Source: an uncultured Mucilaginibacter sp.
GTDB lineage: Bacteria > Bacteroidota > Bacteroidia > Sphingobacteriales > Sphingobacteriaceae
Direction of reading: 5' to 3'
Assembly: GCA_913775265.1 (NCBI GenBank)
Contig: CAJYJH010000033.1
Span: 124,001 to 188,000, forward strand
Length of the DNA stretch: 64,000 bases
Shown piece after piece: positions 36,434-45,643 of this stretch. Numbering within the stretch: position 1 is the stretch's first letter; each line of letters starts with the position of its first letter. The position numbers and the translations under genes were made by a program. Below the pieces are notes generated by a model, which did not search any database, had not been told where the DNA came from, and was given only the letters and a program-made list of their open reading frames with translations.

Positions 36434-36901
36434 ATGGAACCGCTACAAAACACCACCAACGAAAATTCATCAATGTCAAAACATGCTGACCATGGCAGAA
36501 ATCCTTTTAAACCTACTGCTGCTTTTATAGGCGCCTCGTGGTTTGCCCTGCTCACTGGAATGGCTGGTTATAATATTGGCTTATGGAATGCCGACATGAA
36601 TTTGAACGAAAAGGGATATTACTTCACCATCCTGTTATTTGGTTTATTCGCAGTAATATCAGTACAAAAAAGCGTACGAGACCGTGCCGAAGGATTGGCC
36701 GTGACCGATTTATATTATGGCCTAAGCTGGTTTGCAACTATTGCTGCCATGGTACTGCTCACCATTGGCCTATGGAATGCAGGTGTAGCCCGGAGCGAAA
36801 AAGGCTTTTATGCTATGGCCTTTTGTTTAAGTATGTTTTCGGCCATTGCCGTTCAGAAAAACACCCGCGACGCCAAACTGATTGGTGATAAAGAACTGTA
36901 A
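36434..36901 (+). CDS. YiaA/YiaB-type inner-membrane protein
   Basis: 155 residues containing two copies of the YiaAB two-helix unit. The first (about 30-80) is AFIGASWFALLTGMAGYNIGLWNADMNLNEKGYYF and the second (about 95-145) is YYGLSWFATIAAMVLLTIGLWNAGVARSEKGFY. Each copy ends in a basic VQK.-.RD motif. Four membrane helices are expected. E. coli YiaA and YiaB are small inner-membrane proteins of unknown role. The start could also be the ATG at 36473 (MSKHADHG), which would lose 13 polar residues. A strong terminator follows. Confidence 0.88.
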   Translation: MEPLQNTTNENSSMSKHADHGRNPFKPTAAFIGASWFALLTGMAGYNIGLWNADMNLNEKGYYFTILLFGLFAVISVQKSVRDRAEGLAVTDLYYGLSWFATIAAMVLLTIGLWNAGVARSEKGFYAMAFCLSMFSAIAVQKNTRDAKLIGDKEL

Positions 36902-36914
36902 CGTAGCGGTTACC

Positions 36915-36949
36915 ACCCCGCAGCGTCTTGCCAGGCAAGCCTGCGGGGT
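36915..36949 (+). terminator. Terminator after the YiaA-like gene
   Basis: ACCCCGCAG (36915-36923) pairs with CTGCGGGGT (36941-36949). A second inner stem CTTGC/GCAAG makes a long hairpin. Confidence 0.8.
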
Positions 36950-37110
36950 TTATGAATACGCCTTTTAGTTTTTAACTAAGCTTGTCTCAAAAAATATTGA
37001 CAATCATGTTTGCTTGTGTCGTGCAATAAGTAACGCGCTAAAAACCTCTTTTTGCCTAATTATTGGTTTAAGCAGTTAGATTTATATTCCCTTAAAACTA
37101 TTCAAATATA

Positions 37111-37143
37111 AGCCCTGACAGATTGTTTTTAATCGTCAGGGCT
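37111..37143 (-). terminator. Terminator of the receptor-esterase-GDPD operon
   Basis: AGCCCTGAC (37111-37119) pairs with GTCAGGGCT (37135-37143), with an inner GATT/AATC pairing. It lies 24 bases past the last stop codon on the minus strand. Confidence 0.75.
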
Positions 37144-37166
37144 CATATTATTAGACTTGATGACAA

Positions 37167-38057
37167 TTACTGTTGGTAAGAACCGAACAGCGCAACTAGT
37201 TTGTCAGGATAATCGGATATCATGCCGTCTACTTTCAGCTCTGCCATTTTTTTCATTTCATCCTCGTCATTAACAGTCCAAGGCAGTACTTGTACTTTAG
37301 CCTCATGCGCTTGGACAACAAAAACGCTGTCAATCGCGGTGTAATAGGGACTGATAATTTGTGGCGTAAATCCAAGTTTAGCAATGTGGTTTGCAAAGGT
37401 ATCTTTGTTAAAAACAAGATAAGACAATGTTTGCTTCGGGTACTTTTTATGCAGCTCTTGCAGTGCCCGTACATCAAATGATTGTATAGTGAATTTTTGA
37501 GTTACTTTCTTCTTAGTAAGCACATCCATCACCAGTTTTACAAAAGCATCAGGCTTAGGATGGTTAAGACCGTCACCTGCTGGGGCACTTTTAATCTCCA
37601 AATTATAACATACCGGCTTAAGGTGATTGATTTTTATATAATGTTCCACGCTGTCAATTAATTCGCTCAATAAAGGTTTATAAGTTTTTAGTTTTTTTTG
37701 AGCAGGGAATTGCAGGTGTTGTTTCATTCCCCCATCATAGCGTTTTACACTATCATAAGGCATATTGTAAATCAGTAAATTTTTTTCTTCGGCCTTGGTG
37801 ATCTGGCTACCATCAGGCTTTGTCATAAAATCACCAGACATGTACGTATCGTGAGATACCACTACCTGGTTGTCTTTTGAAATAACGCAATCCAATTCCA
37901 AAGTACGCACTCCTAACTTCACGGCATTTATCATAGCCGGAAAAGAATTTTCGGGCATCAGCCCTCGGCCACCCCGGTGCCCCTGTACATCTAATTTTTG
38001 TTGTGCCGAGGCATTAAGCATTAAACAGCTGAGGGATAAAAACAATAATTTTTTCAT
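37167..38057 (-). CDS. Exported glycerophosphodiester phosphodiesterase
   Basis: 296 residues from the ATG at 38057. The longer reading from 38114 adds 19 residues before the signal peptide MKKLLFLSLSCLMLNASAQ and is rejected. The GDPD TIM-barrel motifs are HRGGRGLMPENS (catalytic His and metal-binding Glu), LELDCVISKDNQVVVSHD, and EIK in the middle. It splits glycerophosphodiesters into glycerol 3-phosphate and an alcohol in the periplasm or outside. It is the last gene of an operon with an esterase and a TonB receptor; the esterase stop is 14 bases upstream. Confidence 0.92.
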   Translation of the reverse strand: MKKLLFLSLSCLMLNASAQQKLDVQGHRGGRGLMPENSFPAMINAVKLGVRTLELDCVISKDNQVVVSHDTYMSGDFMTKPDGSQITKAEEKNLLIYNMPYDSVKRYDGGMKQHLQFPAQKKLKTYKPLLSELIDSVEHYIKINHLKPVCYNLEIKSAPAGDGLNHPKPDAFVKLVMDVLTKKKVTQKFTIQSFDVRALQELHKKYPKQTLSYLVFNKDTFANHIAKLGFTPQIISPYYTAIDSVFVVQAHEAKVQVLPWTVNDEDEMKKMAELKVDGMISDYPDKLVALFGSYQQ

Positions 38058-38071
38058 GTTTTGTATTTTAT

Positions 38072-39199
38072 TTAGAAAAGAAGTGGCACAAATTCGGTTA
38101 AATACCTGCGCCAAACCTGGTAACTGTGTACCCCTTCCGTTTCTTTGTATTGGTAGTTGATATTTTTTGATTTAAGCCAGGTAATGAATTTTCTGTCATT
38201 TTCAACTAAAAAGTCATCTTTGCCTATGGCAATCCAAGCTAATTTCAGTTTTTGATTCACTGTAGAGTTTAAGTTCGGAAAAGCTTTTTCCCAATTAGGG
38301 TCAAGTAATATAACAGCCGGACTAAATGAGCCCATATAATCAAACATGTCAGCATGATTTAACCCGGCGTCTAATGCTTGTGCACCACCCATTGAAAGGC
38401 CTGCAACAGCCCGGTACTTTTTTGTTCTCCCAATGTTATATAATCCTTCTACCATAGGGACAACCTCGGTTAGCAAAGCTTCAATAAATAACTTTTCGTT
38501 TTTTTGGTAAGCTTCTTTGGTGCGTTGGCCAGTGCCCGGATCAAACATTTCGGGAGCACCGTAACCCAAGGTATTAATGATGATCATGGGCTTGGCCTTA
38601 CCTTGGGCAATCAGGTTATCCATAATAATATTTTCGCGCCCTGCAGTTACCCACGCACTGGTTTCATCAGTGAGGCCATGAAAAAGGTACAGCACAGGGT
38701 AGGGCGCTTTTCGTTTAGGATTGTATCCTGGTGGGGTATATACGCGTATATCTCGGTCGTCGCCAATAAGCTTTGATTTAAAAAAATGCTGGCTCAACAC
38801 ACCATGAGGTACGTTGTTAAGCTCCCAGCTCAAATTTGATGAGCCCGGTACATGTACCAGGCTTTGGCCCAATGCCCTTTTAAACAAAGGTTTGATATAG
38901 GGATTATTAGGATCAGGCAATACGTTACCATCAACCCCAAAAGTATAACGGTAAACATCAGGTGCCAGGGTTTCAGTATAGGTCCAAATCCCGCCGGTAT
39001 CCTTTGTCATGATTCGTGGTTTGGCGTCATCCATAATCAGCGTTACCTTGTGAGCATTTGGGGCTAAAAAGCGAAAGGTTGTTGTTCCGTTTTTTTCTAC
39101 CTGAGGCGACTGTATGTTTTTTTGAGCCGGCACAGTACCAGACTGTGCCTTAACCCCAGTGAGGATAAGGCACAGTAGAATAGTGTTTATGAATTTCAT
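38072..39199 (-). CDS. Secreted esterase with N-terminal Ig-like domain (feruloyl/enterochelin esterase type)
   Basis: 375 residues from the ATG at 39199 (MKFINTILLCLILTGVKAQ signal peptide). An early-set domain resembling CBM48 (about 35-110, TTFRFLAPNAHKVTLIMDD) precedes an esterase-D alpha/beta-hydrolase. The serine nucleophile is in GLSMGG and the His in EGVHSYQVW. Such enzymes remove feruloyl, acetyl or other acyl groups from plant or microbial polymers. It lies 23 bases after the TonB receptor and 14 before the GDPD gene. The operon therefore couples uptake with two surface hydrolases. Confidence 0.88.
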   Translation of the reverse strand: MKFINTILLCLILTGVKAQSGTVPAQKNIQSPQVEKNGTTTFRFLAPNAHKVTLIMDDAKPRIMTKDTGGIWTYTETLAPDVYRYTFGVDGNVLPDPNNPYIKPLFKRALGQSLVHVPGSSNLSWELNNVPHGVLSQHFFKSKLIGDDRDIRVYTPPGYNPKRKAPYPVLYLFHGLTDETSAWVTAGRENIIMDNLIAQGKAKPMIIINTLGYGAPEMFDPGTGQRTKEAYQKNEKLFIEALLTEVVPMVEGLYNIGRTKKYRAVAGLSMGGAQALDAGLNHADMFDYMGSFSPAVILLDPNWEKAFPNLNSTVNQKLKLAWIAIGKDDFLVENDRKFITWLKSKNINYQYKETEGVHSYQVWRRYLTEFVPLLF

Positions 39200-39222
39200 G
39201 TATCTGTTAGTCAATCTGAAAA

Positions 39223-42200
39223 TTAGAAGCCATAACGCAAGCCTAACTGAAATTGATAAGGGTTGCCGCCCGGCACCACTATACCTGCATTAGGGTTAAC
39301 GTTGTAGTTATAATTGCTGGTGGTTGGATTAAAGCTCGCCAGCGTATAGATATTGGTAGAGCCTAAATTTCTGGTCACCCCCTTATTTTTATTAAAGAGA
39401 TTGACTACGTTAAATAAATCACCAGAAAACTCTATGTACTGCTTTTTAGTAAACGTACGGAAACGCTTGGTTAAGCGAATATCCCACTGGCCATAAAAAC
39501 CGTTGATACCTCCGTTTCTTTCAGCTATTTTACCTACACTTTTACTGATGTAATCTTTAAGGCTCGAGCTAACATTAGGATTATCAAGTAAAGTTTGTAT
39601 ACCATTACGAACTGCCTGCGGTACCGAGATGTTGTTGGGGGCAAATACATAAGCCAGATCGTTAGTGGCAACGAAGTCGCCATTTACGTTACCGCCGGCT
39701 AATAGTGAATATCTGGTACCGCCTATACCAGAATAACGGAAACCAAGGCTAAAGCCGTAAAGTGTAGGTAAGGTGCCATAAAAAACCACCTTATTACGGA
39801 ATTGATTGTCTGATGCGGTCATCTTACTCAAATCTCGCGGGTCATCTCTAACAGGTAACCCTAATGTGGCTGTGTTGGCTACGTTGCCATTATAAGAAGT
39901 ATTATCCTTTGTATCATTCCAGGTATAGCTGAATGACACTTCACCATCTTTCCAGTATCGATAAGTACCGTCTATAACAAACGCATACTGGTTAACCTTT
40001 CCGTCACTGTTTAAAGCCAGTACCCGGCCCACACGATTTGTTTTACGGCCAAGTGTCCAGTCGGCTGCGCCCGTATTGGGTACAATGGTAGCTGCAGGCA
40101 CGTATACACCCCGGTTATCTTCGTTTGATAACCTGAAATAAGGCTGATCGGCCATGTTGGCATCAGTATACATGTAATTATTACGAGCCAGGGTCATGTA
40201 AGCGCTTAAGCCTAATCTTAGTCGTTCGGTCAAAAAGCGGTTATAAGAAAAGTTAGCTTTGTAAACTACCGGAATTCTCACGTCCTCACGGTTAAGGTTG
40301 ATGGTAGAAAGTTTTGATATGCCAGGTATGTTAAACAGTTCGGCACCCGGTGTTTTTGATGGGTCCGCACGGTAAAGCGGGAAATTAGGTACCGGTACCA
40401 GGCTTGTACCGGTAGCAGGACGGCTAATGTCAACAGCAGCCAACTTTGTGCCGTCAAATACCATGTTATTGATCATGGTATAATTCAAAATATCTGAACC
40501 GAACATTCCGGCACCGAAGCGGATGATGTCGCGTTGGCGCTCATTAATATCCCACGTAAATTGTACACGTGGTTGAAATTGTAAGGTTGTAAGGGAATGA
40601 TCTGTTTTTAATCCTAAGTCATCAAATACGATTTGATTAAATGTTGGCTTGTTCAAATAGTTGGTATAATCAGCACGGATGCCTGCCATCATATCTAAAC
40701 CCTTAGCCAATTTAGTTTGCATTTGGGCATATAAGCCGGCATTAACAAAATTCTGACGCACACTTGGGTCTTCCACTAACGGAATTTCGCGGGCATAACG
40801 TTCGGCAACCAGGTTATTAAAGTTATCTAAACCATTCGCACCATTAAAAAAGAACCTTCCGTTAAGTTCACTGCCATATCTCGAATTCATATGGGTGTAC
40901 ATGAGGTCGGTACCGAACGTGAAATTGATTTTGTCGGTATTGTAGTAAAGGTTATTGGTTAACTGCGAAACATTGCTAAAGAAGTATTCGGGCGCATAGC
41001 GCTGGCCACCTAATTGTATAGAAGTACGTAAAGTGCTGCCATTTACAACCGAAGGTATCCGCTCTACGATAGCCCGGGGTATGGTTGTCGTTCCCTGCGG
41101 TAACTGACTGCCCGGAAGGCTTTCTAATGATGCAGATAACTGCTGGAATTTAAGCTCGTTGGTTACACGTGGCGATAAGGTTGAGCGTAGGGTAGCCAGT
41201 GTGCTGTTGCTTTTATTACGGGTGGTACCATACGTTTCGTACAAAGTAATAGCTGTATTATCACCAATGTTTTGGTTGTTTAAGTCGTAAACATAGTTGT
41301 TGCTTACAGTTAACAAGTTTCGGCTGTTAAGCTGAAAATCTAAACGGGCAAACACTGTAGTGGTGTTTTCCTTTTTATCAAAAGAGCCGGTTTGCGGCGA
41401 AGCAGCTAAGCCGTATTTGTTACGACCTATACTTAAAAAGTTGTTCAGCGTAGTTTGGCTTACTGCATATCTCACTTCATCTTCGGGGCCTTGTATATCG
41501 GCAATTTGAAGTGGTCTGGCGTCACGTTGATTATCGTATGCTACAAAAAAATGCGCTTTGTCTTTGATAATCGGACCACCTAATGAAAATCCATACTGAT
41601 AGGTAGAAAAAGGAACATTTCGCTTGTTACCGCGGGTGTCATAAGGAGAGGATAACTCATCAGCACGCATAAAAGTAAATGCGCTACCGCTTAACGTATT
41701 GGTGCCCGATTTAGTAGCCGTGTTGATAGTACCTCCGCCACTGCGCCCGTAAGTTACATCATACTGGTTGGTTACCACCTTAAATTCACGTACAGCTTCA
41801 ATCGAAATAGAATAAGGTGAACTTGGCGCTGCTGTTCCGCCAAAAGTTGGATTTTTAGCACTCATGCCATCAATGGTATAATTGGTAGAAGTAGCTAATT
41901 GTCCTGAAATGCTTCCGCCCCGGCTTAAAGGAGATAAGTCAATGAGTGACGTGAAGTTACGACCATTAACCGGCAGCTTTTGGATGTTTCTGGCATTAAC
42001 CGAGGTAGATGCACCAAGGTTGGGAATGTTATTTTGCATTCGGTTGGCATTCACCTCAACTATATTCAGCGTATTATTTGTAGTCTGCATTTGAATATCT
42101 AATTGCAGCAAATCACTCAGATTGAGTGTGTAACCGCTCCTTTTTTGAGCACCATAACCTACGTAAGTTACATTAATAGTGTAAGGGCCACCTAAGGGGA

Positions 42201-42429
42201 GCTGTTTGAAAGTGTACTCGCCTTTTTGGTTAGTTAAGGTTGTGGTATTAAAACCGGTTGATTCATTTCTGACTTGCACCGTAGCTCCGGGAATCGGATC
42301 CTTTTTTTCGTCACTGATAGTTCCTGTAATTCCGGCTTGGGAGGTTTGCGCTTGCACTGCCGTTATTTTGAACAGGCAAAGCGTAGATAGCAGTAATACA
42401 ATAAGTACACTGTGTAGATTTTTAAGCAT
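39223..42429 (-). CDS. TonB-dependent receptor, Oar-like
   Basis: 1068 residues. A signal peptide ends near residue 27 (AVQAQ). A carboxypeptidase-regulatory domain (about 32-115, GATVQVRNESTGFNTTTLTNQKGEYTF) and a plug (about 120-240, including INTATKSGTNTLSGSAF) come next. A long barrel ends in GNPYQFQLGLRYGF. The plug wording (ARNIQKLPVNGRNFTSLIDLSP) is that of Oar-type receptors, not SusC. No SusD follows. It is the first gene of an operon with a secreted esterase and a GDPD. The ligand is unknown, but both hydrolases suggest an ester- or phosphodiester-bearing molecule. Confidence 0.93.
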   Translation of the reverse strand: MLKNLHSVLIVLLLSTLCLFKITAVQAQTSQAGITGTISDEKKDPIPGATVQVRNESTGFNTTTLTNQKGEYTFKQLPLGGPYTINVTYVGYGAQKRSGYTLNLSDLLQLDIQMQTTNNTLNIVEVNANRMQNNIPNLGASTSVNARNIQKLPVNGRNFTSLIDLSPLSRGGSISGQLATSTNYTIDGMSAKNPTFGGTAAPSSPYSISIEAVREFKVVTNQYDVTYGRSGGGTINTATKSGTNTLSGSAFTFMRADELSSPYDTRGNKRNVPFSTYQYGFSLGGPIIKDKAHFFVAYDNQRDARPLQIADIQGPEDEVRYAVSQTTLNNFLSIGRNKYGLAASPQTGSFDKKENTTTVFARLDFQLNSRNLLTVSNNYVYDLNNQNIGDNTAITLYETYGTTRNKSNSTLATLRSTLSPRVTNELKFQQLSASLESLPGSQLPQGTTTIPRAIVERIPSVVNGSTLRTSIQLGGQRYAPEYFFSNVSQLTNNLYYNTDKINFTFGTDLMYTHMNSRYGSELNGRFFFNGANGLDNFNNLVAERYAREIPLVEDPSVRQNFVNAGLYAQMQTKLAKGLDMMAGIRADYTNYLNKPTFNQIVFDDLGLKTDHSLTTLQFQPRVQFTWDINERQRDIIRFGAGMFGSDILNYTMINNMVFDGTKLAAVDISRPATGTSLVPVPNFPLYRADPSKTPGAELFNIPGISKLSTINLNREDVRIPVVYKANFSYNRFLTERLRLGLSAYMTLARNNYMYTDANMADQPYFRLSNEDNRGVYVPAATIVPNTGAADWTLGRKTNRVGRVLALNSDGKVNQYAFVIDGTYRYWKDGEVSFSYTWNDTKDNTSYNGNVANTATLGLPVRDDPRDLSKMTASDNQFRNKVVFYGTLPTLYGFSLGFRYSGIGGTRYSLLAGGNVNGDFVATNDLAYVFAPNNISVPQAVRNGIQTLLDNPNVSSSLKDYISKSVGKIAERNGGINGFYGQWDIRLTKRFRTFTKKQYIEFSGDLFNVVNLFNKNKGVTRNLGSTNIYTLASFNPTTSNYNYNVNPNAGIVVPGGNPYQFQLGLRYGF

Positions 42430-42452
42430 GTTGTTTGAAATAATAGTTGCGG

Positions 42453-42460
42453 CGAAAGTA
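42453..42460 (-). promoter_or_regulatory. Receptor-operon promoter -7 element
   Basis: On the minus strand TACTTTCG is one base off TAnnTTTG, and TTTTGG lies 17 bases upstream as a -33-like element. The ATG is at 42429. Confidence 0.4.
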
Positions 42461-42659
42461 GAGCAGCATTATTAAGCCAAAACACAGGTTGGTTTATGAA
42501 ATTGCTAAGTATTTTTATAAGTTTCTAATAAGAACTGAAAAAAATAGTATATTAATTTATAGAAAGATAATGCAGTTGTAGAGTAAATTTAACGGCAATT
42601 TATAATGACAGGTGAAAATATACGTCCTGAATAATAAAGGTTAGATTAGTGTAGGCACT

Positions 42660-43613
42660 TTAAAGTTTGCTATACTGTTTTGGCTTCATCCCCATATGCT
42701 CCTGAAATATCCTCGAAAAATGACTGAGATTGGTAAAGCCAAGGCGATAGCCGGTTTCTGATACAGACAGTTTTTCATCTCTTAACAAACGCGCAGCTTC
42801 CTGCATCCTAACGTTTTGGAAATAACTAAAAATGCTATCGCCAAATACTTGCTTAAAAACCCGTTTCAGCTTGGCAGGGCTCATGCCGGCATCAGCAGAT
42901 AGTTGGGCAATTAAAGGCGGTGAATCTAAGCGATATAATATTTGCGCCTTGACCCGATAAATGGTCTGTATGTCGTGGCTGTTTATTGGATAAATGCGTT
43001 GCTCGTCGCGCTTTTCAAGTTCCATTAAGAGCCTGCATACTAATTCTTCTGCTTTTATTTTGAGATAAAAAAGTTCAAACGTTTTGTCGACATGATCAGA
43101 TAAAATACTGTTGACTATGGTCTGCAATGCCGGATAAATAATTTGTTCGTACAAAAGCGGTTGAGTATTCTCCAGTAAGCTTTGTAGCACAGGCGACTTG
43201 TCGGCTGAATTAAACAAGCTATGCAAATACCCCGCATCTACCTCTATGTTAATAACAGATGTATTGCTGTGCACAGCAATAACGTCATCGGTGTTAACCC
43301 GGCTCGTGCCTATTAAAACAGATGGGGCGTTACTGAAATGATTTGTATTAATAGCTGCTTCTTTTGCTGGAAAGGCGTTCTGAAACTTAAAGAATATAGT
43401 TCTTTTGGCTTCATCAAAATCCGGATTCTCAATAGGCAAGTTATGGTTCAGCTCGTAATCAGCTATCAGCAGGCGGAGGTACTTGTTAAAAACAAAACCC
43501 GAACAGTAGCCGCTGCCAGATTTTTCGGGTATAACCAACCGATGATCATTTAAATTGGTGCCCAAAGCTTGCGCAAACTTGATTAAAACTTGAGGGACTG
43601 TCTGATCTGGCAT
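42660..43613 (-). CDS. AraC-family transcriptional regulator
   Basis: 317 residues. The C-terminal ~100 residues carry two helix-turn-helix units typical of AraC/XylS proteins. The first is around LIAQLSADAGMSPAKLKRVFKQVFGDS. The second is LRDEKLSVSETGYRLGFTNLSHFSRIFQEHMGMKPKQY. The N-terminal ~210 residues form an unassigned sensor part. It is divergent from the Tet(X)-like monooxygenase gene with 99 bases between, and a CTATTTT direct repeat at 21-bp pitch in that gap suits AraC binding. It is therefore the likely local activator. Its inducer is unknown. Confidence 0.9.
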   Translation of the reverse strand: MPDQTVPQVLIKFAQALGTNLNDHRLVIPEKSGSGYCSGFVFNKYLRLLIADYELNHNLPIENPDFDEAKRTIFFKFQNAFPAKEAAINTNHFSNAPSVLIGTSRVNTDDVIAVHSNTSVINIEVDAGYLHSLFNSADKSPVLQSLLENTQPLLYEQIIYPALQTIVNSILSDHVDKTFELFYLKIKAEELVCRLLMELEKRDEQRIYPINSHDIQTIYRVKAQILYRLDSPPLIAQLSADAGMSPAKLKRVFKQVFGDSIFSYFQNVRMQEAARLLRDEKLSVSETGYRLGFTNLSHFSRIFQEHMGMKPKQYSKL

Positions 43614-43634
43614 TTCTGCAAATGTCTTTCACGA

Positions 43635-43662
43635 CTATTTTGATAGCTAATATGGCTATTTT
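43635..43662. promoter_or_regulatory. Candidate AraC-type operator: CTATTTT repeat at 21-bp pitch
   Basis: CTATTTT occurs at 43635-43641 and again at 43656-43662, a start-to-start distance of 21 bp (two helical turns). A dyad ATAGC-N7-GCTAT lies between and overlaps. A -7-like box CATCTTTG follows at 43680-43687, 25 bases before the monooxygenase ATG. AraC proteins typically bind direct half-sites at this spacing. Function is inferred. Confidence 0.45.
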
Positions 43663-43712
43663 ATGCGTATTGTAGTAGCCATCTTTGTGTAATCATTTAA
43701 CAATATGTTGTT

Positions 43713-44843
43713 ATGTTACTTCAAAATAAAAATATAGCCATTATTGGTGCCGGTCCGGTTGGCTTAACCATGGCCCGTTTGCTACAACAAAAAGGCGTAG
43801 CAGTTACTGTTTACGAAAGGGATTTAAATGCGCAAACCCGAATTTGGGGAGGCACGCTTGACTTGCACAAAGGATCGGGACAAGATGCTTTAAAAGCCGC
43901 CGGGTTGTTAGAAAAATATTTTGCTGCAGCCGTACCTATGGGCATCAAGGTGGTGGATGTAAAAGGAGAGGTACTGCTGATTAAAGACATTACTTCTGAT
44001 AACCGATACGATAACCCGGAAATCAATCGAAACGATTTAAGAACGCTGCTGCTCAATAGCTTACTTAGAGACACTGTTGCATGGGATAGTAAACTAACAA
44101 GCCTTGAAGTGCACCATGATCAATGGTTGCTTAATTTTGAAAATCAAGTAAGGCAAACCGCAGATATAGTTATTGTAGCAAACGGTGGAATGTCTAAAAT
44201 CAGGCCATATGTTATCGACGCCAAAATCGAAGAAACTGGAACGCTGATTATTCAGGGTGATGTACCGCAACCGCAAATACAATGTCCAGAGTTTCATCGT
44301 TGGTGCAACGGTAACCGCTTGATGGCATCGAGTCAGGGTGTTTTACTTGTGGCTAACCCTAACAATAGCGGGGCCTTAACTTATGGCATCATTCTTAAAA
44401 AGCCTGCAGATTGGAATATTACCGGTGAGTTGAATTTTAATCATGTTGACGAAGTTCGTTCATTCCTCATAGATAGATTGGCTCATTGGGATAACAAATT
44501 TCATCAATTAATTAATTCTACTTCCTCTTTTATTGGGTTGCCTACCCGTAAGTTACCGTTAGGTGAGCCTTGGAAAATCAATCGGCCTCTGCCTATTACG
44601 CTCATTGGTGATGCCGCCCACCTGATGCCGCCTTTTGCCGGTCAGGGAGTAAACTCCGGACTGTTAGATGCCCTAATTTTATCAGAAAGCCTGACCAACG
44701 GGGAATTTGATAACATACAGGCTGCTATTGCCTATTATGAACAGCAGATGTTTATACATGCCACAGAAGCACAACAAGCGTCGAATAGAAACGAGATGGA
44801 AATGCTTTCACCAAATTTTTCTTTCTGTGAGTTTATGCATTAG
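43713..44843 (+). CDS. Tet(X)-like FAD-dependent monooxygenase
   Basis: 376 residues. The FAD-binding motif GAGPVG is at 12-17, followed by YERD (E35, R36), then R106, and the GDAAHLMPPFAGQG motif (299-312, D300). Aligned from memory to Tet(X2) (offset 11) the match is dense over the whole length, with blocks such as GGTLDLHKGSGQ, DNPEINRNDLR and CNGNRLMAS. Pocket residues Q192, R213, M215, G236, P318, F319, N371, M375 and F382 are conserved. H234, F224 and S238 are replaced by T223, V213 and I227. Tet(X) hydroxylates and destroys tetracyclines. This protein is clearly of that family, but its own substrate may differ. An AraC regulator is divergent. Confidence 0.9.
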   Translation: MLLQNKNIAIIGAGPVGLTMARLLQQKGVAVTVYERDLNAQTRIWGGTLDLHKGSGQDALKAAGLLEKYFAAAVPMGIKVVDVKGEVLLIKDITSDNRYDNPEINRNDLRTLLLNSLLRDTVAWDSKLTSLEVHHDQWLLNFENQVRQTADIVIVANGGMSKIRPYVIDAKIEETGTLIIQGDVPQPQIQCPEFHRWCNGNRLMASSQGVLLVANPNNSGALTYGIILKKPADWNITGELNFNHVDEVRSFLIDRLAHWDNKFHQLINSTSSFIGLPTRKLPLGEPWKINRPLPITLIGDAAHLMPPFAGQGVNSGLLDALILSESLTNGEFDNIQAAIAYYEQQMFIHATEAQQASNRNEMEMLSPNFSFCEFMH

Positions 44844-45643
44844 GATGACTATACATTAACAAAGCAAGATTATTACAAATTAGCATTGCCTAGATCAAAA
44901 GTGAAAAATGATCGGATTGACATTGTTTATATGAACATTAGTAAGCTTTTGAGTGTACATAATTATTCGCTTTTCAAATCTCATCAGTAGTTGTTGCAAC
45001 AGTTTCAAAACGGCTTTTAATGTGAACGCATTTCTGCCAAATCTTAGCATTGTTTCAATTCATATCAGCAAATTTTTTAGCAAACTTGATTTTTCCATCA
45101 TGAGCACCGGAACTTTTATTTTTTGGTCACCTAAAATTTGATAGTTTATTTTACGCTTCCTGCTTGTTGCGCGTTTTTGATAAGTCAATTGTTTTGTTCC
45201 AACCATAGCTGTACTTTCCTGATATTACAGGCAATAGTTCTTTCAGTATTTTGAAAGTAGTAATCGCGTCTCAAAACACATAATACTCTTTAGCAACGTG
45301 TAGTTTTGATCTCTGCTGACAGCAGTCAGCGTGATTGTAATTAAGCGCGTACAAGAAAAGTGACTATGCTTTGTATATGGTGTTATTAAGGTTATAGGAT
45401 AATGTGTCAATACAAAGTTTTAAGTGAAATTGATAACGGGTTTATAAATTATATAGGAACAAACATTATAAAACCAGTAAATTGAATCAACCGTAAGCTG
45501 ATTGACGTTTTAACGTGTTTTAGTCATGATGTGATGCTGCAACGTCACATAAAATCCTTTACTTCGTTTTTCTTTATGTATGTTAATAAGTAATCACGCT
45601 TGTATGCATCGTTTATGTTCCCTACTATTAAACTAATATTAAG
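44844..45643. other. 800-base gene-poor stretch
   Basis: No gene can be supported. There are short open stretches on the minus strand (a 48-codon ORF at 45060-45206 and a 51-codon ORF near 44901-45056) and several broken protein-like runs in different frames, for example a 28-residue one near 45185-45268. They might be decayed coding sequence or chance. The stretch separates the Tet(X)-like gene from a glycosyltransferase gene and is AT-rich. No inverted terminal repeats or target-site duplication are seen. Confidence 0.4.

Noticed and set aside
44901..45056. 51-codon minus-strand ORF resembling a helical fragment
   Set aside because: Short, no family recognised, different frame from neighbouring runs; may be chance.
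45060..45206. 48-codon ORF on the minus strand in the gene-poor stretch
   Set aside because: It begins with ATG but has no recognisable motif, no neighbour spacing that suggests translation, and lies among several equally short open runs.
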